64,000 nucleotides of DNA, from positions 1-64,000 of the forward strand of contig WBMZ01008927.1 in NCBI GenBank assembly GCA_013400975.1, in the 5' to 3' direction. Made by a program: the position numbers and the translations under genes. Source of the stretch: Atrichornis clamosus. Taxonomy: Eukaryota; Chordata; Aves; Passeriformes; Menuridae. Shown here one piece after another: positions 46,341 through 58,797 of the stretch. Position 1 is the first letter of the stretch; each line of letters opens with the position of its first letter. The notes beneath the pieces are model-generated. The model searched no databases. It saw only the letters and a program-made list of their open reading frames with translations, and had not been told where the DNA came from.

Positions 46341-49300
46341 CTCGGGCCCACTGACATCAGGCCATGCATTGCCTGGTGGAAGCCTCACACAGAGCTACAG
46401 AGCAAAGCTGGATGTGACCAGCCTTTGGCCACCAACCTTCACCCTTCCCTGGTGCTTCACCCTACGAATTCTGAAGGGAATGACATGTGAAAAACACCAG
46501 TTGCTGAAGAGTATATCACACTTCACAGAAAAAAAAAAAGGCACACTACCTATGTTGAGTCACTTCAGCCTACCTTAGACAGGATATAAAAGGACAGGAG
46601 AGGTTTTGGAAGAAGAAAACTCGACTTCTCTCTCTGGTGGATAATACCAAAGTAAGACCTGGACAGGTGTTTATTGGGATCTATTGAAAAAAAAAAAAGA
46701 TATTTCGATATATTCTTATGTTTACACTCAGCAGCACTTTTAACCTGAAAAAAGTGTACCAGTCAGTCTGTGAACTCCATGGAGGACTTCACATATACCC
46801 ATGAATTATACAAGAAGCTCCTGTATACTGTGACAATAGCCAAAGCTAGGTGGCCACTTAAGGACCTCGAGAGATTTGACAAAATAATTTTTTTGTTAGA
46901 ATCTTTGGCCTGTTTGTTCCAATTGCTTTATGTGATTTCAGGGAACATGTGGTTACTTGCCTAAACTGGTACCCAATACTGCATATTTTCTAGAACATAA
47001 AACTTCTCTGCTTCCAAGCACCATGTCCCCACCAACACAGGGATAAAAATAGTGGTTATTGTATGCACCTGTTCACATGTATGTATAAATAAATCCATTT
47101 CAGTAAGCTGAATGAAACCATTCATCAGCCCAAGGCACACCCACGCTGTAGATCATTTTTAAGAGGCACACAGAAGTCAAAGAATCAAATGTTTACACAA
47201 CAGAATTTTGTTCTTTTACTAGCCAGTGAATTCAAGACAAAAGTGAAAAAATAAAGGTTGACTACCTTGTGTACCTTCCTTCTTCAAGGAACTCAGAGCA
47301 ATAAACCCTCCATAGAAGATTATTAATTTTTTAATCTCATCTAGGAATCTACTTGAAGTTAGTGTAGCACTTGATTCTGGCACTCTCTGCAATATCAGTG
47401 CTTCATTGTCAATTACTATTTGGACAGCAGAGTTGCTAAGCTGTTCTGCTTCTATGAAAATAATTTCTTGTGTTGACTACACTTATTCTTTTCCTCTTCA
47501 TTTCTATATTATAAATCATCTTAAGCTTGTCAGGGGTATTATTAATCACTTATTGTTACCTTTTTCAATATAACTTGAAGACCAACATTCCCCAGCCACA
47601 AGTATCAACATATTAAGTACTGTTCAGACATTTGAACATAATATACTGTTTCTAAGTCTTCCGTTGTATTACTAGTAGGATAATTATTATAGCAAATGAT
47701 AAAATACTGCAAAATTGTTTTCTCCCCCCCTTAATAACATAAATAAAAGAAGCAATTAATTTCCTACAATAAAAACAGGCAATACAATAACGTACAAATG
47801 TGGAGTTTCTTCATTATTGCATCAAATTGCAAAACGGAAACATATAATTTCAAAAGGCTCATAAGCAAAAATGGAAACACAGCTGATGTTGCGTCAGCAT
47901 GTAGCACAAAACTGTGAAGCTTGCACAGAGTACAGCTAGTCTCCTCAAATGAAGCAGTTGACATTTCCAAATGAAAATACATAACACAAAGAAGCTTCTC
48001 CTTTTTTTTGAGGCCATTCTTCCAGAATTTAAGGCAATTTTGCAGGATATTATTCTCCATCCAATACTATAACCTTATAGCATCACCAGTAGTTTAAAAA
48101 CCCATCTATCACACAGACCTACATCTATAGCTTTATTGACACATCTTATGACAGATGGCAATAATGTTTTCAAATGGAATCAATGTGCTTCTAAACTGAT
48201 ACACCTTCCCCTACACCCCATATATTTAGCAGATGTGTTTTTAGACCCTCTTTCTGCACTGGAATTTTGGTTTGTTTGGTTTTAGGTTGCTGAGAAAAGG
48301 TAATACATTTTCTTTGACATCTCGTGCAATTTTACAAGTATTCAGGGCACATTCCCTGCTTTGCATGGAAAATGTATTTGCACAGTTGTCAGAATGATGG
48401 ACAGGGGGAGAATGATAGGAAGGAGCACTGATCTTTGCTTGTTATTACATACAATAGCCCAGTAGGAATCATGATGTGTTGGTGAGACAAACTGTGTCCC
48501 ATTCTGGAACATATTAAGTTTGTCTCTAGGACACACATGACTTCACTAGGGTGTCTAACCTCATTCATAATAGATGCTAATCTTTTCAGGGCTGACTGAT
48601 GACAGCACTTCCTGCCCTTCACGGAATTAGAGCTGGGTTTTATCAAAGGACTCAAACTGCCTGCTAATTAGACTAATTCCCTTCATCATGAATTATTTAT
48701 TTCCATTGGTAACCGACCACTGTGACATTAATGGGTTCTGCTCAACTTAGTTTCATACTAATATACACTATAAGTTAAATGTTTAAAAACTCCTGATACT
48801 TTACTCCAGGTCAAGTGTATCTTCACATAACTCTTTATGTTTTCAATAAAGTTTTGATAATTAAAGATTGTTAGAATAAAGTGCTCATTGCTAAGAAAAA
48901 AAAAAGAAAAAGAAAAAGCATAATTTTAAAATTTCAGAATCAAGTTGTCAGTTTGTTGCTTTTTCCTCCCCAAATGTGAAGTAATATATACATGTTTAAG
49001 ACTGATAACAGGAGTCCTCTACTGAACTAGGAGGGTTTCAAGGCAATTCATAGAACTGAATGCATACCCTCAGCCAGAATATATATTGCCTCTGTATTCA
49101 AAATTCTCGTTCAGTTCAAGAAGTTTTTGGGGTTTAATATAAAAAATATATCCCGTACTTAGGCAGCAAGTATTAAATATACAAACACAAGAAAAAGAGT
49201 ACCTGGCAGAGAGCAGCACTGCAGCCCGGTACTGCAGGGTGGAGAAGGGTAAAGGCAGAGTGCGGGTCAGCTATGAGATGGAACCAGGAAAAACATAAAG

Positions 49301-49454
49301 CCCTATTCTGGGATGTCTTAGCAGCAGGATCCGAGTAGGGTAACACAGGTCATCCATGCTGTATGTGCAAGGTCTCAGCAAGAGAGGTGATGGCTGGTTT
49401 TTGGCATCACTGTTCACAAGTTACATTGACAACTGAGAGAAAATCTATAGAAGA
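46341..49454. other. AT-rich non-coding stretch
   Basis: Poly(A)-type stretches lie near 46531 and 46686, and an AAAAAG-type repeat at 48895-48920. No gene was recognised. Confidence 0.4.
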
Positions 49455-49760
49455 GCAACAAAAAATTAGAGCAATTTAGAAAACAAGACCAAAAGTGAAA
49501 GATTGTAAATAAGGTTTAGAAAAGAGTATGATGACATCTTGACTTATGCAGAAAGATGTTCTGGTGATCAGTCTCCTACATGTCTACAACAAGCAGGACA
49601 AGAAAGAACCATTTCAGTCTGAAGCCATGAAGAAAAATTGGGAAAAGTTTTCCTAGCTGTAAGGACAGAAGAGCACATGTCCAACTTAGATAAGGTTGTG
49701 GCATTCACATCACTAAAGGGATTTTGGCTTAGGCTATGTAGGCAGGTCATTGATAGGGAA
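49455..49760 (+). mobile_element. Old CR1-like LINE tail fragment
   Basis: The order AGAGCAACAAAAAATTAGAG, then GACAAGAAAGAACCATTTCAG, GAAAAATTGGGAAAAGTTTTCCTAGCTGTAAGGACAG follows the CR1/L3 tail pattern (GATTAGAGG..., ACAAGGGGxAATGG, AGGAAxAAxTTTTTAACxGTxAGG). It is strongly diverged, indicating an old insertion. Confidence 0.5.
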
Positions 49761-50129
49761 GGTTTAGGTGTATGTGAACTCAGTCACAAAATTATTTTCT
49801 GAGGCACAAAGAAATGTCAGTTCAGTTAGAGGTAAATAAGTTTACCTTATAGAATTCTTCAGAATTTTGCCATTTCTAAAGAAAAAACTTCTACTTAAGA
49901 GCTGTGATTATTTGAATATTTCTCAAGAATAAGAATGCCTATTTTAGGAGCATTCTATGCAGAATAACATTCAGAATAACATTTACATGTTCTAAAACTG
50001 AACTGTTTGCCTTTTCCATTGGCAACACAGACATTAAATTTAATCGATTCCAACAAATTAATGGAATTTTTGTGAGTCATGTACAGGATAGTATAGTTCA
50101 GGCTGTACATTTTACAATTTGTTTCCTGT

Positions 50130-50711
50130 TGTAGTGGGTTGACTTTGGCTGGATGCCAGGTGCCCACCAAGCTGCTCTATCATTCCCCTCCTCAACGTGA
50201 CAGGGAGGGGAAAATAACATGGAAGAGAATTCATGGGTCAAGGTCAAGGCAGTTTAGGAAAGCAAAAGTAAAGCAGTGGGGAAGTAAATGGAAACAAAAG
50301 ATTTATTCTCTACTTCCCATCAGCAGGCAATATCCATCCATTTTTCAGGAAATAGGGCTTCAGTATGGGTAGCAATTGCTCCGGAAGACAAACTTCATAA
50401 TAACAAGTGCTCACCTCACCCCACCCAAACCCCCTCCTTAGCTTTTATGTCTAAGCAGACATCACACAGTGTGGAATAACCCTCTGGTCAGTTAGGATCA
50501 GCTGTCCTGGCTAAGGCCCCTCCCAAGATCTTGCCCACCCCCAGCTTAGTGGGTGAGGGGGGAAACTCTGGAGAGACGGCCTCGATGCCATGTGAGCTCT
50601 GCTCAGCAGTAGCCAAAACACTGGTGTTACCAACACCTTTCCACACATGAATGCAAAGCAAAGCACAGCACTGTGAAGAAAATTAGCTCCATCTCTGCCA
50701 GATCCAAGACA
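50130..50711 (-). mobile_element. Solo LTR, avian ERVL-like family, with 5-bp target duplication
   Basis: The plus strand begins TGTAGTGGGTTGACTTTGGCTGG and ends with GAAGAAAATTAGCTCCATC...CCAAGACA, which mirrors the start of the LTRs at 5700 and 39340 read backwards. It also has CATGGGTCAAGGTCAAGG, the complement of their TTATCTCAACCCATG block. Orientation is therefore opposite to those two. Flanks are CCTGT (50125-50129) and CCTAT (50712-50716), a 5-bp duplication with one change. No internal sequence adjoins it. The GTAGTGGGTTGAC end marks a different subfamily from the other two. Confidence 0.85.
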
Positions 50712-50716
50712 CCTAT

Positions 50717-51889
50717 TTACCTGAACTCTTTGGAGATCAAGAGACAACATACTATTTGCTCATGGCTGTCACCTTTGAATTGCTTCTCTTTCAGCAAAAT
50801 TGAAAGACTTTTTGCACTTTACAGAGTTGGGCTTGAAGCTCCAATACATTTTATACAAACTCATTACTAAATGCTGCATAACCTCTCTCAGTTCACAAAA
50901 TAGGTTTCATTCCAGTTTGATTATTCTATCTGTGAAAAATGAGAAAGATGTATACAACATATCAGAAGAATCAATAAGAGGCTTGTTTGGGTAATATTTG
51001 TAATAACAGGGTGAGTTTAAAATACTAAACAGCACAAGACAGCTGGACACTTTATATCTTTTAGCCTAATAAAGACTTGGACTATGGTTTATTTGATAAA
51101 TAGTCTTTCACTTTATAACCGTTAAAGAACACACCTCTCTCTAACCCATAGTGATTACAATATGTAGGTGTTGGAAGCTAGATAGAAATGAACAGAGAAG
51201 AAATTCAATAAACTCATGTACATTTCTATCACAGTGTGAGATACTTTGGCTGTGAAAATAAAGGTGTTATTTTTCCACTGTTGAAATAATACAGAATCAA
51301 TGAGAGGCAACTGTGAGCCTCAATAGCATCAAGGCATTTCTGTTGACATTCACAAACCAAATGAGCAGAGCTCTGCTGGATTGAGATGTCACCAGAAACC
51401 CCAAGATGGCATTACAGCCTTGTTTTTGTAAGTTGTGGTTTTTGCAATAAACATCCAACTGCCTTTTCACTTTAATTGAAAAGTCACTTTTTACAGTTTT
51501 TTCTGATTTTCCTCCTTGTCTTTTTTTTTTTTTCAGGTTATCTGCCGTGCTCTACCTGCCTTCCTTCTTTCCTCCCACCCTATTTGCCTACCTCATGTCC
51601 CAAACAAGCTCTTCTTGTCTTTCTCTCTTTCCTCGTTTACCTTCTTTCTTTCCTAGTTCTCTGAATCTCCAAATCAAAGTCTCTCTGGAATGAGTGACTT
51701 AGCTCAGTGTGTTATCAGCACTCCCTAACGTTCCTGCACTAGCACAAACCCTTCCTTCAGCACTGTGGACAGACTATCCTATTAAGCTAAACAAAACCAC
51801 TCATGTACTGCTCATTATTTGTATGGAACAAGAGAGTCCAAGTTGTTTCTGATGCAGCAATATACAATAGCTTTCATTTGAGAGCTAAT
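50717..51889. other. Non-coding stretch with pyrimidine-rich tract
   Basis: The tract 51500-51665 is almost purely C/T on the plus strand. Otherwise nothing was recognised. Confidence 0.45.
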
Positions 51890-52060
51890 AATACCTGACA
51901 CTTGAACAGAGAATTCCATCTGATGATCTCAAACCATTTCACAGGCATTAATGAATTACACCTCACAAGTGTGGTCTGACAAACAGGCTATTCCCATTTC
52001 ACAGGTGGAGATAACTGAGGGGGAAAGAGAGAGGTAATTTGTTATTACAATGTCTCTCGG
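51890..52060. mobile_element. Ancient MIR/CORE-SINE-like fossil
   Basis: GATCTCAAACCATTTCACAGGCATTAATGAATTACACCTCACAA followed by CCCATTTCACAGGTGGAGATAACTGAGGG matches the amniote fossil pattern (CAAAGCGCTTTACA, AATTAACCTCACAAC, CCCATTTTACAGATGGGGAAACTGAGG). Confidence 0.6.
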
Positions 52061-54059
52061 GGCCCAATTCTTCACTGTTGTATTTATAGTTTCTGTCACT
52101 GGCTTCAAGCCAAAACTAAGTAAACAACATTAAGGAGCACTCAGATGTTCCAAGCCTTAGTCCTTTAATAAGAGATCCCTTCACTTTATATAGCAGAGTA
52201 TGTTCTCCTTGCAAACTGGTATATAGACACCTTTGGGGACATTTTATTTCATAATGTCAACTCATAAGTTCCTAAGGAAAAGGACATTGTGTACTAAATG
52301 GCCCTACTATCATAAATTAAACCCAGTAATCCACCTTTTGTTTCTTTACAAGCCTTTTTAAAGAATAGGGATTCTTGAGGGGGAGCTTTTTTTTAAATGT
52401 GACATGAAAAGTGTATTCTTCTGTAAAAAATTAATGTGTGGCCAGAAACATATTTTTCAGCACCATGAAAATAAGCTAAGATCACAAAATCAGAGGATAG
52501 TGCGCAGACAGCCCTTACAAAATGCATGCCAAAGAATTTGGGTAGAGTGACAACTACAATTTGTTTGAATTAACAATTAATGTTAGGAGTGTGTGCAGTA
52601 TTACTCAAACTGTTCCTGATCTGTGCTGAAGGAACATCCCAGTCCAATTTCCAAACAAGAAGTTGGAACACATTCTTGCATGTATGTAAGATGCACGTGA
52701 AAGACTAAGGTTACCCAAGTCCCCATTCCTGGTTTCTCTCAAGTCTAGCAGCTAGCTCATCCACTCCCTTAGGAAAACTGTTCTCCTCTTTGGAGTAGAT
52801 GAGTTGGGATTTAAAGACACCTGCCTAACTACAACATCCAGCTGCTGCTTTTGAAATAAAAGAACAGGTCTGTGATTTGTTACAAGCCACCTACATGCAT
52901 AAAAGGCACCCCCGCAAATTCCATTGGTGATGGATTCCTTCAGCACATTGGTTTGAAATCAGCCTCCCTGCTAAAATGAGCAACTAGACAGGCACCACAA
53001 AACTAGCATCATTTTGGCTCCACATCTGCACATCATCACTCATTAGAATAGAGCCCATGTTTCACTGGACTTTTGGACATTATCTAAACAAACCCGCTGC
53101 ACAACAGTACGAGAAGCCTGGGATGTCAAAGTACACAGGATTGTACAGAACACTGCCAGTCACAGCCATGATTTGGGGGTAGCAACAAGCATTTTCAAGT
53201 GGTCTTCATGTGTGGTCATGTGAGAAACAGAATCAACTGACAGAAAACTTCATGGATAACTTTCAATGATTCTAGCGGCCATTCATTAGCACAGCATTTA
53301 AACTCACCAGAAGTCCAGTACCCATTACACTTATTACCTTAGCGTGGTAATTTACAAGGACAATAACTTAGAAAAAAGAATTTTCTTTTGGTGACAAGAG
53401 ATTCATGCTCAGCTAAAGTTATGTCCCTGATAGTCCCAGAGGAAAAGCGAAGGTTAGGCACGTAATGAGCACTTCAAAATGTCCATGGGTAAATTCAGCA
53501 AATAGAAATGAAATCACTTTTTTTCAGTTCCTGTAACTTTCCAGTTCCAGGAAGCTAAAACTAAGAGATATCAGCTTTGTTTCATAACATCCAATTATGT
53601 AACTACCACTATTTCTAGAGATACTGGCCTGTGAAAATTACTCTTTCAGTATATGAAGGAACCAAACAACAAAACCCAAACAGTAAAACTTTGCTGTTTA
53701 TGCATGAGAAGATTTTTGAACCACTCAGTGAGTCATTTTATGGAGCAATTAACTTTCCTTTTTATGCAGATATTTTTTCTTCGTCTGCCACCTTTTTAAT
53801 AGTCCTTTGCATAAATTGTAAAATAATTTCTCATTGCCTCAGAAACAACAGCTGCATTGTGAACTCCTGAATTGGCATGTCTTTGGAATATATTATAATA
53901 ATTCTGAAACTGCTGCCATTTCTGTCAAGCTTTCATTCATACGAAGGTTGCTTCAAACATCTCATCCTCCCTCCCCCTTTCATTGCTGTTGCTGATCTGA
54001 TTGTCCAGTCACTTCCCTTGCTCTCCCAACTCCCTCTCCCGCCTCCAGTCTCAGCCCTT
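52061..54059. other. AT-rich non-coding stretch
   Basis: No gene or repeat was recognised. Confidence 0.4.
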
Positions 54060-54440
54060 TCTCTCTAAAGCTCGACATAAATCTCCTTCTCTTGCCACTC
54101 CCTAGATCTGGCTCTCTGTAGCCTTCTCAGTCGAATTAGACACAAATGACTTGTCTTGACTTCCAAAGCCCTTTGTGGCCTATCTGCTCACCACTGACCC
54201 TCTCATGTTCGCTATCAAAGGTCAGCGCTCACTTCCAATTAGTCTATGAGCCAAGGTACCTTCCTCTGACTGCAATGCTTTCAAAACAAGCCCAGTCCTG
54301 CTCTTTCCTCTGTTGCCCCTCACACTTGGGGAAGGAATTGTCTATCAGTATCTGCAAAGCCTTCACGTTCTGCCTTTTTAAATCCCTCCTCAGATCTCCA
54401 CTTTGCCTTCCGAAACTGCAGCAAGAGCCTGGCTGTTTGT
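54060..54440 (+). mobile_element. Ancient L2-like LINE 3' fragment
   Basis: The plus strand has, in order, TTCCAAAGCCCTTTGTGGCC, a CTCATGTTCGCTATC-type stretch, CAGTATCTGCAAAGCC, CTTTTTAAATCCCTCCTCAGATCTCCACTTTGCCTTCCG. This succession is that of amniote L2-type LINE tails (ATCCGCAAAGCC...TTTAAATCCCTCCTCAAAAC.CACCTCTTCC). The 135-codon open frame here is a by-product of the pyrimidine-rich sequence. Confidence 0.6.
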
Positions 54441-57400
54441 GTGTCAGAGCAAAGCTCAGCATCACAACAGGCGCTTCCTCACTGGTGTCAGTACTCTACA
54501 GGGAAATGCAGTTTTTGTGTGCCCTCTTTTGCAACTTGGTGGAGGAGTTCTAAAAAGACGCAAAAAATAATGAACAAGAGAAAGCATAATGGGGTAAGCA
54601 TAGGTTATTGGTTTCTAGGGCCCAGCCTCAGGCATTGCAAAGATCACATCAACTGAAAGTTCTTATGGAATGAAAAGTCCTGGTCTATCACCACAACTTC
54701 AGGGTGAACCTTCCTCATTTCAGACAGAGCTGCAAAATCTGGCCATCTTATTCACAGCTTACATGGTTCCAACCTATCTGAAGTTTGTAGAATTCCACAG
54801 ATTTGGTAAAAAGTTTGTTTTCTTGATCAATTCAGACTCTTGCCTCAAATACAAAAAATTTTTACATGCTCAAAAAAAGTCACCAGTGTACTTTACCTTC
54901 AGCAAATTCACTCACCTTGCCTCAGCATTACTGTTGTAAATTCCTGGTTTGGCTACAGTTTTCTCAAAATTTCAGACTGAGTAGGCACGCAGGAAAAATT
55001 CATTCTGATAAAGGTTATAAGTAACTGAAATTCTATTAGGTGTCTGAAATTCATTCATATGAGTAACTGAAAATAAGGCCATACAATGATAAGTTTGCCT
55101 TAAACTGATAGATGATGCTCCCAGCTCCATTATTATAAACACAGTGGTTTATTATGGAGATAATTGTGGGTTGTTCAAGTGGAGGATGGAGATGTGTGTG
55201 TGGGAAGTAGCAGAATGCAGGTAGCTAAGTGAGTGGAGTGTAGGTGAAGAGCGGAATGGCTTAACTGTTAATTTCCTTGGGGTTTTTTTATGATTTACAT
55301 TAGTATGCAGAGGAGTGGGATTTAACTCAAAGAACTTTTCTGAGCAGGGAAAAAAACCACACCTAATGTGTAGATAACCATGTGAAATACAGAAACTTGA
55401 TGTATTGCATTATGTAATTTACTTGAAAGTTGTAGCTTCTTGTCTGAAAGGCCCTGCTGAGTTTGACAACCTGGAAAAGTAGCTTTCATGAAGCATGTTA
55501 TTCTTCAAGAACAGAGCAACACTGCCATTTGCCTCATACCACTGACACAATATTTAGCTCTGTCATTTAAATATAATTGCTCTATTTTTACATTAGTGAT
55601 ATTAATAAATGCAGATTGCAAGGGATAAGTAAATTCTCTTATAGTGATAAAGCAATAGTTTATTTCAAAAAGAAAGCTGACCCTTATTGCATATTTTAGA
55701 TTTTTTAAAAAATTAACATTATTATGGTAGCTTAGTTGTGGTAATGGTTCAAGGTTTTTGTGGTCTAGTATTTTTAATTCTCCAGTATAATTTACTTCAG
55801 TCATCCTTGACAGAGAATAAAGGTGGGTTTTCAAGGATCACAGTTTTCAAGCTCTGTGGAAATGCCCGTTTTCCATCTTGTAAGTAATCACATACACACA
55901 CGGATAAAGACAAGGATACTTTGACCGGTATTTATAAACTGAATCTAGGAAAAAGTGCGTGTTTCTGCTAATAAACTTTTTTTTTCATGACTAAATTCCC
56001 TGTGTACCCAGAAATCCCATAGTGCTAGTAAAATTGCCATCTTTAATGGGCATTTCATCCCTCTGGCTATCATAGCTCTGACATGAAGCCATCAATTGAA
56101 AACAGCTTGTCATTTTCCAGCGAATACAAAATTTATACTATTCTACAAAGTCAGGAGAAAAAAAATCCCAAACCCTCTAACACCTTTTTCATGAGCCTAT
56201 GTCAATACACGTATATTTATTTTTAAACTGAAATAATATGTGAAGACTTTTTGCTCCAGAGTTTACATCCTCTCCTCCGTGGTGAGATCTTTCCGTGCTT
56301 GCCTGGATGTTGGACTTCAGACTAAGTCTGTCTTAAAACTGGCAGTACAGCCTTGACCTCTGAGTTCCAACAACCATTCCTGGTGCACTGGAAGAAAGAA
56401 TCTTCTTTCACGACATCTCAACCAACTACACTCTCCAGATCAGTTAAATCTCGTGCTCATTTTGGTGCACAGGGTAAAGATCTAATGAGATCAGGCAGAA
56501 GAACATTCTACAGCAGCAGCCAGAGGCCCAAAATATCTTCTTCCCTTATCATGCAATGCTTTCCAGAAGACTCTGCTTCTGCCTGAGCTCATGAGTACTC
56601 AGTGCCATCTGAGAAGGGTGGTTTGTACTTATATTGGGATACAAATTAGTTCTTACAGATGAGGAAACAGAAAATTCTGCTAATATCTATGTATGTTCTA
56701 TGTTCCACTGAAAAAATGAATTGGCTTGAAAGTAATGAAGTAAGATATGTAAGATACACCTTTTCTTATCAACTTATTCAGAATATGTTTTCAAGCTTTT
56801 CTCTAGCCATGGAAGCAATAAAATTATTAGACAGAAAAAGAAGCTACAAAAACAAAAAGGAAGAAAGAAAGGAAATAAACAAAAGAAGGAAAAGGAAAAA
56901 CAAGAAAAGAGAATGAGAAAGCCAAAATTTCCAAGCAATTCTTAGATTTTCAGAATTAAGGCTTTAAGAAGAACCTAGATGACAACTGTGACAAATCTCA
57001 CTATCACAAAATCCAATAAAAGTGTAAGAATTGACAATCTGGATTCATCTGGGTGTGTTCAAAGGGCAGCATGTGAATCATTTTGTTCCCACACTCTGCA
57101 TAATGTGTAATTTTTGCCTTGCTCTCTATTCTTAGTTTGGCTCCTTTCAGAAGGACTAAGCAAAAATAAAACTGAACAAATCTAAGAGAGATCCTCTTAA
57201 CCTGGGAATTCATTTCACAAATTGTTTTGCATTGGTGATCTGCATTATATTTAGTAGCATTCAAGCTATGCAGCTTTTGATTGAAGCTCTTACTAAGAGA
57301 TAGTCTGGAATAACACACACAGTTTTAAATTAACACACACAGTCCACCAGAAACTTGCTTTTTGTTTTTGTTTGCTGCTTTCTCGTATGAATGTTAAGAA

Positions 57401-58536
57401 GCTATGCTGACAAAGCCCATTTAAAATCAAGATCATTTCAGCAGGTCTTACTGAGTCTGGTACTGTTGTGTATTGTCAGTTCAATTACTTGAAGTCAAAA
57501 TTCAGTCATATTTATGACAGGCTGTAGGTCTGTTTTGTGTTCATTATGAGATATTGGTGCAATTTTAACCATCTGAGACTAAGATCTAGTCATAAATACT
57601 TCATGACTCTACTACACAGACCAATCCGTGATGCACCCCAGCATGTGCACAGCTGGATACAAATATACATAATGCACAGAGTAAGGAGAAACAATAGAAA
57701 GGGACAGATCTAAAAATTAATGCATATTACACAGATCTGAAATGAAAAAAAACCAAACAAATCTAGAAAACATTTTAAAAGGCAATTCAAAATGATATTT
57801 TAGGGAGTATTCTCAAAGTTGTTGTGGAGGTTTGGTGCTCATTTAAAATCATTCACTTTTTTCAGGTTTGTCAGTTCCTCCTGGTTACCAACCTGTGCCT
57901 AGGCAATTTCAGCTGCCTCTCTGCTGGAAGCTGGATGCCATTGCACTCAGATTTAGAATCATCTGGTCAATGCCCCTCCCTCAAAAAATAGGAATTGCTC
58001 ATTACTTCTCCTTCCTTTAGTTCAAAATAGTGCTCTGTTGGCCCTAACTTTAAGCACAAGTAGGCGTTTTCTACCCTCCATTTTAGTACCAAAGCCATGA
58101 CTCTACCTAACTATGTGGCAAGAACAGATCTGCCTTTCTTCTTTTGGCAGAGACTTTCTGCAGGATTATGAAAAATTCCTCTGAAGATTCTTCTCATCTC
58201 TGGCTCTGTGTGAGTCACTTCAGAGCACCCAGAAAGCAGCTTCAACAACAGACTTACATTCTTTGAGCAGTAAATACCTTATTTTCTCACTTAGGCATCT
58301 CCTGTAAATTCTCTACATCTCCTGTAAATACTTAAACACTCAGTCACGTGAAAAACTAACCTGTTGGATAGTGCTGGATCACACTTAGAACTAGGTCAAG
58401 TACAGATTACAGAGACATAGAAGGGGAACAAATGACACTCAGCTGGTGAAGCTTTATGGAACCCTACAAGAGGTCAGAACTCAAATGTTTCACTTCTATT
58501 ATGTTTTGCTTCCTCTATTTAAGAAAATCTAAATAA
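54441..58536. other. AT-rich non-coding stretch
   Basis: An A/G-rich low-complexity tract lies at about 56825-56925. Nothing else was recognised. Confidence 0.4.
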
Positions 58537-58797
58537 ATAACAAGAGAACCTTGCAGGACTTTCTTTAACATTTGGAAACAGGCATGGCTCCTGAATGCCA
58601 TTGAAGAATTCCTGTATGAAGGTCAGTGCTTGGAGAATCTGATGGTGAACAGGACAGCAAAGATTACAGAGTTATCCAAAACTATCCATCATCTGAATAA
58701 AGGGAGAGCAGCAGGTATTGATCAGTTCTCTGGAGAAATGTTGAAAGGGGGTGGGAAGGTCAAAACATGGAAGTTACACTATCTTGGAAAGGAATGA
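58537..58797 (+). mobile_element. Possible non-LTR reverse transcriptase fragment
   Basis: After a TAA at 58534-58536 the plus strand stays open for 86 codons to a TGA, without a starting ATG. It contains ITELSKTIHHLNKGRAAGID, then FSGEMLKGGG. This resembles the segment just N-terminal to the reverse-transcriptase palm of non-LTR elements, in which a helix is followed by LKxGKAxGxDxIxxEMLK. The wording differs from CR1 (which has PYKSMGPDGI), so an RTE-like or other LINE clade is more likely. The rest of the polymerase, including the FADD motif, is not visible, so this is a fragment. Confidence 0.45.

Noticed and set aside
54146..54553. 135-codon plus-strand frame
   Set aside because: It overlaps an L2-like LINE tail. 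The openness comes from pyrimidine-rich repeat sequence.
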